A stretch of DNA of 20,640 nt from Candidatus Woesearchaeota archaeon (GTDB lineage: Archaea; Nanobdellota; Nanobdellia; Woesearchaeales; WJKL01): NCBI GenBank assembly GCA_019322535.1, contig JAHWIM010000077.1, positions 1 through 20,640 on the forward strand. The letters run 5' to 3'. The notes below the pieces were generated by a model that made no database searches, was not told the DNA's origin, and saw nothing but the letters and a program-made list of their open reading frames with translations. The translations under genes were made by a program, and so were the position numbers. Below, one piece after another: positions 1 to 5,651 of this stretch. How positions within the stretch are numbered: the stretch's first letter is position 1; each line of letters begins with the position of its first letter.

Positions 1-11
1 AGCCAACAGAT

Positions 12-66
12 GACTTACAAATGGTTCTTTCATCGCACTCTTTATGAGCACTCAACACTCAAATGC
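12..66 (-). other. putative anticodon-loop intron of tRNA-Leu (position 37/38, 55 nt)
   Basis: The anticodon stem ACAGA (73-77) is separated from its complement TCTGT (6-10) by far more than a 7-nt loop. Excising 12-66 leaves the loop CTCAAGA with A38. The position (37/38) is the commonest archaeal tRNA intron site. The BHB is imperfect: the central helix CTCA/TAAG has one C-A mismatch and the inner helix is weak, so the boundaries are less certain than for the D-loop intron. Confidence 0.6.
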
Positions 67-82
67 CTTGAGTCTGTCCCGT

Positions 83-103
83 TTAGCCTTAGTAAAAACT
101 AAT
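83..103 (-). other. putative D-loop intron of tRNA-Leu (21 nt) with BHB fold
   Basis: On the minus strand, GGCC (106-109) pairs with GGCT (85-88) as a 4-bp central helix. A 3-nt AAA bulge lies on each side at opposite ends (103-105 and 82-84). The inner helix is TTAGT/ACTAA closed by a TTTT loop. This is the canonical bulge-helix-bulge substrate of the archaeal splicing endonuclease. Cutting after the second A of each bulge removes 21 nt and restores a normal Leu D-loop. The outer helix is the D-stem, separated from the central helix by GAGC. Confidence 0.75.
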
Positions 104-148
104 TTGGCCGCTCCGGCACCTCCGCATAGATTTGAGAATAAGTTGAAT

Positions 149-159
149 GTTTAAAAAAG
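149..159 (-). promoter_or_regulatory. TATA box of tRNA-Leu
   Basis: On the minus strand the A/T block CTTTTTTAAAC is centred about 29 nt upstream of the first tRNA base (125). It lies between the stop codon of the upstream operon (175) and the tRNA, so the tRNA probably has its own promoter. Confidence 0.55.
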
Positions 160-174
160 TTATGGTAAAAAGAA

Positions 175-576
175 TTAAGTTAATTTAGTTAATCTTCCTT
201 CAATCTCATCAAGTTCTGATTCAAGCTTTTCAAGTTCTGTTGCTGGCTTTGGTTTAGGTGGTTCTTTTGGTTTTACTTCTAGCATTGGTGCTGTTTTAGG
301 AACAGGTTTTACTACGGGTTTTTTTCTAGGAGCAGATCTTAATTTTGTTTTTGGAAGAACTAATTTTAATTTACCAACATTCTTGGTTATTTCTTTTATG
401 AGTGATTTTAATTTTTCAATTTGTTCTAATTTTTCTTTTCTTACTGCCTTAAAGCGCTCAGATCTTTGAAGATGCTGAACAACGTCTTTAGTTGATTCTA
501 AAACTGTTCGTCTTATCTCTGCTGGATCTTCTATTCCAACATAAAATGGTTCTTCTGCTGCTTCTTTTTTTGGCAT
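175..576 (-). CDS. small helical hypothetical protein (third of three tandem paralogues)
   Basis: A 133-residue protein of unknown function. After a short charged start it has PFYVGIED, which resembles the PVFVRIDD and PLFIKMES openings of the core domains of the two genes upstream. A long charged, coiled-coil-like helix follows (about residues 20-70), then a Lys/Pro-rich linker (about 75-110) and a short C-terminal Leu/Glu helix. No signal peptide or membrane segment is seen. The start is supported by GGTGA 5-9 nt upstream of the ATG. It is the last gene of a three-gene minus-strand operon with 8-nt gaps. The shared architecture suggests partners in one coiled-coil assembly. The function is not recognisable. 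Confidence 0.75.
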   Translation of the reverse strand: MPKKEAAEEPFYVGIEDPAEIRRTVLESTKDVVQHLQRSERFKAVRKEKLEQIEKLKSLIKEITKNVGKLKLVLPKTKLRSAPRKKPVVKPVPKTAPMLEVKPKEPPKPKPATELEKLESELDEIEGRLTKLT

Positions 577-584
577 ATATTCAC

Positions 585-818
585 CTATAGAGCTGAAGGC
601 TCAAAAAGTGTTTTATCTACATATTCCATTTTTCTTTCTACTTCTTCGATTCCTGTGTGCCAAAGCTCTAATTCTGCATCTTCTTCATTTTTTAATTCGT
701 TTATTTTACCTAGTGTAGCTTTCGCTTCTGAAATCTTGTTTTTTATCATGTTTATAACATCCAAAATGTCTTTGTAATCATCTATTCTTACAAAAACTGG
801 CATTGTTTCTTCTGGCAT
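585..818 (-). CDS. small helical hypothetical protein (second of three tandem paralogues)
   Basis: A 77-residue, acidic, all-helical protein. Its whole length aligns with the C-terminal domain of the 827-1333 product. Both begin P-hydrophobic-F-hydrophobic-basic, share a centrally placed W-H pair, and end in V/I-D-K-T-L/I-F. It is therefore a paralogue of that domain without the proline-rich N-terminal arm. The start is supported by GGTGAT just upstream of the ATG, and the gene is 8 nt from each neighbour, implying co-transcription and probable complex formation. No catalytic motif, signal or TM segment is visible. I do not recognise a named family. Confidence 0.75.
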   Translation of the reverse strand: MPEETMPVFVRIDDYKDILDVINMIKNKISEAKATLGKINELKNEEDAELELWHTGIEEVERKMEYVDKTLFEPSAL

Positions 819-826
819 AGTATCAC

Positions 827-1333
827 CTATTCTTTGAATATTGTTTTATCAATAAAAATCAGTTTTTTTTGCATATCATTTAATTGAGAGTGCCATTTGT
901 TGAATTCTTTTTCCTGATCTCCTGCAAAATCATCTACTCTTGCAATTGCATCTTCTGATTCTTTTGCAATGCTTTTGATATGACCTAATTCATTGATTAT
1001 TGATTGGAAGGATTCCATTTTAATGAAAAGTGGTTTAAACTCTTCACGCATTTCAGCTTTTTTGAGCTCTTTTCTTTCTTCTTTAAATGCTCTTGCTTCT
1101 ATTTTTTGAGCTTCTGGTTTTTCTGCTTTCATTGGTTCTGGTTTTGGAGGAGCAATAGGAATCTCATGTATTTCAGGTTTCTCTTCTTCTTTAAATTCAG
1201 GTATTTCAGGGAATTCTGGTAACTCTTCTTCAGAAGGCGGTGCTGGAGGTATTTCTAGCTCTTTAGCTCCTTTTGGTTTTGGAATTGGTGGAGCTAACTT
1301 TTCCTCTTTTTTCTTTAAGAATTTAAAAACCAT
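827..1333 (-). CDS. proline-rich arm plus helical domain hypothetical protein (first of three paralogues)
   Basis: A 168-residue protein. It starts MVFKFLKKK, has a Pro/Glu/Lys-rich low-complexity stretch (about residues 12-95, with repeated PPAPP and PEIPE-like units), and then a helical domain (about 100-168) homologous to the next gene downstream and ending in IDKTIF. The basic, aromatic N-terminus could contact a membrane or nucleic acid, but that is inference. An SD-like GGGGTGG (1338-1344) lies 4 nt from the ATG, and a TATA-like block at 1373-1383 would give a leader of about 19 nt. It heads the operon. The opposite strand inside it is open only because the sequence is Glu/Lys-rich. Confidence 0.75.
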   Translation of the reverse strand: MVFKFLKKKEEKLAPPIPKPKGAKELEIPPAPPSEEELPEFPEIPEFKEEEKPEIHEIPIAPPKPEPMKAEKPEAQKIEARAFKEERKELKKAEMREEFKPLFIKMESFQSIINELGHIKSIAKESEDAIARVDDFAGDQEKEFNKWHSQLNDMQKKLIFIDKTIFKE

Positions 1334-1337
1334 CTAT

Positions 1338-1383
1338 CCACCCCTTTAATTTAAAAACATAAAGCAACATCTCTATTAAAAAC
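1338..1383 (-). promoter_or_regulatory. promoter and SD of the three-paralogue operon
   Basis: On the minus strand, GTTTTTAATAG (1373-1383) is a TATA-like box and GGGGTGG (1338-1344) is an SD-like motif directly before the ATG at 1333. It lies back to back with the plus-strand promoter at 1425-1437. Confidence 0.45.
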
Positions 1384-1424
1384 TTTTTGTACTATTGTTA
1401 AATGACAACCAACCTAATGAAAAG

Positions 1425-1437
1425 GTTTTTATAAATT
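1425..1437 (+). promoter_or_regulatory. TATA box of the radical SAM gene
   Basis: GTTTTTATAAATT is centred about 25 nt before the ATG at 1456, which is the spacing expected for a leaderless archaeal transcript. No SD precedes the ATG. Confidence 0.6.
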
Positions 1438-1455
1438 AGGATATGAAATTGAGAT

Positions 1456-2460
1456 ATGAAAGAAGCACTGCATTATGAGAAATTAAAGAATAAAGCTGTG
1501 CAATGCCATATCTGTCCAAGGAATTGTGTTGTTAAGCCTAAAGAGCACGGATTTTGCAGAGCAAGAGAGAATCGCGATGGAAAACTTTTTTCTATGGTTT
1601 ATGCTGCACCTTGTTCTGTTAATGTAGATCCTATAGAAAAAAAACCACTTTATCATTTTTTGCCTGAAAGCAATGTTTATTCAATTGGAACAACTGGCTG
1701 TAATTTAAGATGTAAATTTTGTCAGAATTGGGAAATAAGCCAAGCTTTGCCTAAAGATGTTCCATTTATTGATTTACCTCCTGAGAACGTTGTTAGTGAG
1801 GCAATTGCAAATAACTGCAACTCAATTGCATATACTTATACAGAACCAGTTGTTTTCTATGAATATGTTTTTGATACAGCTAAATTAGCTAGAAAAAAAG
1901 GATTGAAGAACATTTGTGTGACAAATGGGTTTGTTAATCAAGAACCACTCAAAGAATTGTACAAATATATTGATGGAGTTAATGTTGATTTAAAAGCTTT
2001 TACAGACAATTTTTATAAAAAAATAACAGGAGCTTGGCTAAAGCCGGTTTTAGATTCTATTAAAACATTACATAACTTAGGTGTTTGGTTAGAATTAACA
2101 AATTTAATTATTCCTGGATTAAATGATGATATGAAGATAATTAAAAAAATGTGTGAATGGATTAAGCAAACTGTTGGGCCTGATGTGCCTTTGCATTTTT
2201 CCAGATTTTTTCCAAACTATAAACTACAAGATTTACCTCCAACATCTCAAGATACTCTTTTGAAAGCAGGTGAGGTTGCAAAAGAAGCTGGTTTGAATTA
2301 TGTCTATATTGGAAATATTGATTTAGAAGAATGGAATAATACATATTGTCCAAAATGCAAGGAGTTAGTTATAGGGAGGAAATGGTTTGAAGTTATTCAG
2401 AATAAGTTAAAGAATGGTAAATGTGGTTGTGGGGAAAAGATTGCTGGTGTTTGGAAGTAA
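1456..2460 (+). CDS. amrS: AmmeMemoRadiSam-type radical SAM enzyme
   Basis: A 334-residue radical SAM protein of the AmrS/PflA-like group. The signature is C82-N-L-R-C86-K-F-C89, the Cx3Cx2C ligands of the 4Fe-4S cluster that cleaves S-adenosylmethionine. It is preceded by the N-terminal cysteine cluster C17-x2-C20-x3-C24 and C34 with the GFCRAR-type element typical of this subfamily, in place of the shorter N-terminus of classical PflA. Further motifs fit SAM binding (YTYTEP near residue 120; VNVDLKAF near 176). The C-terminus has a CPKC...CGCG zinc-ribbon-like tail (about 297-327). In the AmmeMemoRadiSam system the enzyme occurs with Memo-like and AMMECR1-like proteins. Neither is in this window, so the substrate is unknown. 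The start is set by the TATA spacing (leaderless). Confidence 0.88.
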   Translation: MKEALHYEKLKNKAVQCHICPRNCVVKPKEHGFCRARENRDGKLFSMVYAAPCSVNVDPIEKKPLYHFLPESNVYSIGTTGCNLRCKFCQNWEISQALPKDVPFIDLPPENVVSEAIANNCNSIAYTYTEPVVFYEYVFDTAKLARKKGLKNICVTNGFVNQEPLKELYKYIDGVNVDLKAFTDNFYKKITGAWLKPVLDSIKTLHNLGVWLELTNLIIPGLNDDMKIIKKMCEWIKQTVGPDVPLHFSRFFPNYKLQDLPPTSQDTLLKAGEVAKEAGLNYVYIGNIDLEEWNNTYCPKCKELVIGRKWFEVIQNKLKNGKCGCGEKIAGVWK

Positions 2461-2478
2461 TTAGTTCATCTCAATAAT

Positions 2479-2489
2479 CTTTTTATATT
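2479..2489 (+). promoter_or_regulatory. TATA box of the lamin-tail protein gene
   Basis: CTTTTTATATT is centred about 24 nt before the ATG at 2508. There is no SD, so the mRNA is probably leaderless. It supports the upstream ATG rather than the second ATG four codons in. Confidence 0.55.
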
Positions 2490-2507
2490 CTAAAAACACT
2501 GTTTCTT

Positions 2508-4220
2508 ATGGGGGCTTTAATGAAGATACTTTTATTGGTCTTCTTTTTATTCTTTTTTCTAGATACAGTGATAGCTGATCTTACTATTAATGAAGTGATG
2601 TATAACCCAGAAGGAAATGATAATAACAAAGAATTTGTTGAATTGTTTTCTGATAATATGATTAATTTAACAAGTTATGTTGTTGAAGATTCTGGATCAA
2701 GTGATGTTTTAGAGTTATTGAGTTATTATAATGGTTCTTATTCGTTGATTGTTGAAGAAGGTTTTAATTATACTGGAATAAATGCTTCTATATACTCTGT
2801 TGGAGCAACTATTGGCAATAATTTAAACAATGATGAAGATATTGTAATAATAAGAGACTCTAATAATACAATATTGGATGTGTTACATTATTATTCTGAA
2901 TGGGGTGCTTATGGTAATGGAAAGTCTTTATGTCAAATAGATAATATTTGGCAAGAATGTAGTAAAACACCTGGCTTGAGTAATAATGCTGATCAGTCTG
3001 GTGCAGATAGCTGTGATTGGACTATTTTAGTAATATTAAATGGAACAGTATTTGAAGACCCTGAGTTTAAGATAAGATTGGTTAAATTAGAAGGAGAAGG
3101 AAAAGCAAATTTAACTGTAGATAAATGGATAGAAGATTCTAGAGGAAATATTGAGAAAACTTATGCTTTTTGGAATGCAAAAGATGTTTTGAATTACAAA
3201 ACCTCTAGTCAATATTCTCCTGCTTTGGCAAAAGGAGATGCTTATTTTATTAATGCAAATATTACTGGTGTAAGTTGTGAAGATACTAATTTATCTAATA
3301 ACTTTATTTCTGAAATGATTTTTGTTGTTTCTGAAGAACAAAGTACAAATCCAAATTCTTCTATTAATATATTAGATGTTTCTCCTTCTTCTGCTGAATT
3401 TGGAGATATTGTTAAGGTTAAAATGAATGTTTATAGAGGAGACACTTTAAAATATGCTGTTTATGCTTATGTTGAGAATGAAGATACAGAAAAAGTTAGT
3501 GAGAAAAGCACAATGCATTTTAAAAATAGATTTACTAATTATACACTAACAGTTCCTTTACAATTAAAGCCAAATTGTGATGAAGATTATGGAGAAGGCA
3601 GTCATAATGTGCTTGTTGAAGGACTTGATAAAAATTCAACTTTTGAATTAGAGATAGAAGGAATAAATGAGGATTTATGTGAGGAAGTTGATGGCGGGAG
3701 TGATAATGAGGGTAGTGGAAGAAGGTATAGCTATGAGCTTATTTCTACTCCTAATGAAGTTAATGTTGGTGAAGAATTTAATTCTGTTGTTAAAATAAAT
3801 AATGAAGGCAGTGAAAGTATATATTTTGAGGTATGGAGTTATGTGTATAGGGGTAACAAATGTTATAGTGGTGATAGAACTGATAATATGAAAACTATTT
3901 TAGTACCTGCTGGAAGTTCTATAGATGTTGAATTAATGAATAAAGTTATAGAAGCTGAGCAAGGAGATTATAAATTAAAAATTAAAATTAAACATGAGAA
4001 TTTAATATATGCGAAAGAGATAACAAAAGATATTAAATTATTTGAATCACAAAAAATTGAAAAAACTTCAGAAGATTTTGGAAATGAAACAATTTTAATT
4101 AGATATCGAGAACCTAAAATTGTTTATGAATCTAGTTCTTATAAGGCTAGGAATAAGGTTAGTCATTTTTTAATATCTGCTTTGGCTGTGATGGTGTTGA
4201 TATTGTTGTGGAGAAAATAG
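2508..4220 (+). CDS. secreted, membrane-anchored lamin-tail-domain (LTD) protein
   Basis: A 570-residue surface protein. A hydrophobic signal peptide (about 1-23, ending in VIA) is followed by a lamin-tail domain (about 24-155) opening with LTINEVMYNP and continuing KEFVELF, the conserved LTD start. It includes the G-N-G-K-S-L element and the P-G-LSNN end typical of the fold. Next come beta-rich, Ig/CARDB-like segments (about 165-275, 285-385 and 410-520) and a C-terminal TM helix (about 549-567) followed by WRK, so the protein is anchored with its bulk outside. I count 13 N-x-S/T sequons, consistent with an N-glycosylated exterior protein. Paired cysteines may form disulfides. LTDs in prokaryotes occur on secreted adhesive or nuclease proteins; no nuclease motif is seen here. 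The ligand is unknown. Confidence 0.8.
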   Translation: MGALMKILLLVFFLFFFLDTVIADLTINEVMYNPEGNDNNKEFVELFSDNMINLTSYVVEDSGSSDVLELLSYYNGSYSLIVEEGFNYTGINASIYSVGATIGNNLNNDEDIVIIRDSNNTILDVLHYYSEWGAYGNGKSLCQIDNIWQECSKTPGLSNNADQSGADSCDWTILVILNGTVFEDPEFKIRLVKLEGEGKANLTVDKWIEDSRGNIEKTYAFWNAKDVLNYKTSSQYSPALAKGDAYFINANITGVSCEDTNLSNNFISEMIFVVSEEQSTNPNSSINILDVSPSSAEFGDIVKVKMNVYRGDTLKYAVYAYVENEDTEKVSEKSTMHFKNRFTNYTLTVPLQLKPNCDEDYGEGSHNVLVEGLDKNSTFELEIEGINEDLCEEVDGGSDNEGSGRRYSYELISTPNEVNVGEEFNSVVKINNEGSESIYFEVWSYVYRGNKCYSGDRTDNMKTILVPAGSSIDVELMNKVIEAEQGDYKLKIKIKHENLIYAKEITKDIKLFESQKIEKTSEDFGNETILIRYREPKIVYESSSYKARNKVSHFLISALAVMVLILLWRK

Positions 4221-4252
4221 AAACATTATGGCACTAATAGTAACTAAACACA

Positions 4253-4265
4253 AAAATATATAAAT
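4253..4265 (+). promoter_or_regulatory. TATA box of the histidine kinase gene
   Basis: AAATATATAAATA is centred at about 4259. The expected transcription start is about 4283-4287, downstream of the ATG at 4277 and just before the ATG at 4289. This favours the latter as the real start. Confidence 0.5.
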
Positions 4266-4288
4266 AACCTAAATGCATGTTGTTTTTT

Positions 4289-5263
4289 ATGCCAGACGAA
4301 AAAACATTCTACATAACTGTTCCTCAATCTAAAGGAAGTGACACTGCAGTCATTAGTGATGCTTCAAGAGAAGTTGAAGAAATTACAAATAATCATTTTC
4401 TTGCAGAACTTATATCAAAATCATTAAGAGAAGCAATGAAAAGTGGCACTCCTATAGATAGAATAGAAAAAGAGATTGTGATTGATAACATTCCTTGGAC
4501 ATATAAAGTTGCTTCAGATAGAAAAGGAGGGCATATCATTGCTTTTAAAAAATTAGAAGACCCAGATGAAATTGGAAGAAGACAACTTGAAGCATTAGCA
4601 GTGAAATTGATGAGACATCTTTGTCATGATGTTAGGGGTCTTCTTACATCAATTATTGGAAGATGTGAATTGTTTGGTAGAGAATATAATTTTAGTGATT
4701 CTGATAGAGAAATCCTAAATGGAATATTAGATACATCAAATGAAATAGTAATGTGTTGTAATACATATATGGATTGGAGTAGAAACCCAAACCCTCAACT
4801 TACAACAGTTGATGTTAACCAATCCTTAGATAGGATTGTAAGCGGTACGCGTAAGATGTATAAGGATGTGGAAATTGTTAAAGATTATACTGAAGATTTA
4901 CCTCAAATTAATGCAAACTATGGTTTATTAGACCGTTTATGGCATAATCTATTATCAAATGCTTGTGAATCAACAGAAAATACAGGCAGGCTAGGAAGAG
5001 TAGTTGTATCTACAGGAATGTATGGTAGTGATTTAGTTAAAGTTTGTTTTGAAGATAATGGAGCAGGCATGAATCAAACAGCTTTGGCAGTATGGAAATC
5101 TACAGCCTCAATAAAACCATTTTCCACAAAAGAAAAAGGAAAAGGAGAAGGTAGATCAATAGTCATGGATGTGATGCGAAGAAATAATGCAGAACATAGT
5201 GTCGATAGCAAAGAAGGCAAAGGAACTAAGATTTCTGTGTATTTTAAACCAATTTATGAGTAA
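4289..5263 (+). CDS. orphan cytosolic sensor histidine kinase
   Basis: A HisKA/HATPase-type kinase of 324 residues from ATG 4289 (328 from ATG 4277; numbering here uses the longer form). The N-terminal part (about 30-95) ends in beta strands resembling a PAS core, although its identity is uncertain. The H-box is RHLCHDVRGLLTS with H117 followed by D118, the phospho-acceptor arrangement. The ATPase domain has an N-box HNLLSNACES (223-232), a G1 box DNGAGM (260-265) and a G2-like GKGEG (288-292). There is no TM segment or signal peptide, so it senses a cytosolic cue. No receiver-domain gene is adjacent, so the output partner is unknown. Confidence 0.82.
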   Translation: MPDEKTFYITVPQSKGSDTAVISDASREVEEITNNHFLAELISKSLREAMKSGTPIDRIEKEIVIDNIPWTYKVASDRKGGHIIAFKKLEDPDEIGRRQLEALAVKLMRHLCHDVRGLLTSIIGRCELFGREYNFSDSDREILNGILDTSNEIVMCCNTYMDWSRNPNPQLTTVDVNQSLDRIVSGTRKMYKDVEIVKDYTEDLPQINANYGLLDRLWHNLLSNACESTENTGRLGRVVVSTGMYGSDLVKVCFEDNGAGMNQTALAVWKSTASIKPFSTKEKGKGEGRSIVMDVMRRNNAEHSVDSKEGKGTKISVYFKPIYE

Positions 5264-5297
5264 AATTTAAATTAGAATCCCTATTTTTATATTTATA

Positions 5298-5603
5298 ATG
5301 AAAAAACAAAAACTAGTTCGTGATAAGATTCCAGAAATAATAAAACAAAAAGGACAAGTTCCAATTACTCATATTGCTGATGATAATGAGTATCTTAAAG
5401 AGTTGATTAAGAAATTACAAGAAGAAGTTGATGAATTTAAAGAAGAACATAATGTTGAAGAATTAGCAGATATAATTGAGATTGTTCATGCGATTTCTGT
5501 GTTTTTTGGAAAATCAATAGAAGAGTTAGAAAAAATTAGGAAAGAAAAAGCTGAGAAAAGAGGGGGATTTAAGAAAAAGATTATTTGGGAAGGGAACAAG
5601 TAA
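5298..5603 (+). CDS. MazG-like nucleotide pyrophosphohydrolase (LVRDKI family)
   Basis: A 101-residue all-alpha NTP pyrophosphohydrolase of the MazG/PRA-PH superfamily. The N-terminus KLVRDKIPEII is the hallmark of the small house-cleaning subgroup. The Mg-binding motif is visible as E42-E43-x2-E46 (QEEVDEF) followed by E55-x2-D58 (EELAD). The C-terminal KRGGFKKKIIWEG is also typical. Family members hydrolyse (d)NTPs to the monophosphate and PPi; the exact substrate cannot be read. A TATA-like AAAATTTAAATTA (5262-5274) lies about 30 nt upstream of the ATG. There is no SD, so a short or absent leader is likely. The gene appears monocistronic. Confidence 0.85.
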   Translation: MKKQKLVRDKIPEIIKQKGQVPITHIADDNEYLKELIKKLQEEVDEFKEEHNVEELADIIEIVHAISVFFGKSIEELEKIRKEKAEKRGGFKKKIIWEGNK

Positions 5604-5618
5604 TACCAGAACGATACA

Positions 5619-5629
5619 TTTTTATAATT
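5619..5629 (+). promoter_or_regulatory. TATA box of the P-type ATPase gene
   Basis: TTTTTATAATT is centred about 28 nt upstream of the ATG at 5652, consistent with an essentially leaderless mRNA. No SD is present. Confidence 0.55.
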
Positions 5630-5651
5630 ATTAATTCTAAAAATATTAAAA

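Larger units (their letters stand above)
1..125 (-). tRNA. tRNA-Leu(CAA), 5' part, intron-containing, truncated by window edge
   Basis: Read on the minus strand from 125, the acceptor strand is GCGGAGG, followed by T8 G9, a D-stem CCG (10-12) that pairs with CGG (23-25), and an anticodon stem ACAGA. The 7-nt loop starts CTCAAG, giving anticodon CAA (68-70). The 3' half of the anticodon stem, TCTGT, is found only at 6-10, so an intron lies between positions 37 and 38. A second short intron sits in the D-loop. With both removed, the D-arm reads CCGGAGCGGCCAAACGG, which matches the usual leucine tRNA layout, with G18G19 and a purine pair before C23. Positions 1-5 begin the long variable arm. The T-arm and 3' acceptor strand are outside the window, so the acceptor pairing cannot be tested. 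Confidence 0.82.

Noticed and set aside
83..103. D-loop insert as simply a long D-loop or a degenerate tRNA
   Set aside because: The symmetric AAA bulges, 4-bp central helix and restoration of a canonical D-arm after excision fit an intron much better.
1004..1222. Phe-rich plus-strand open frame
   Set aside because: It is antisense to the Glu/Lys-rich proline-arm gene; GAA/AAA codons read backwards give TTC/TTT. No promoter or SD.
5284..5294. TTTTTATATTT as the TATA box of the MazG-like gene
   Set aside because: Transcription would start inside the gene after the conserved LVRDKI motif. The block at 5262-5274 has the right distance.
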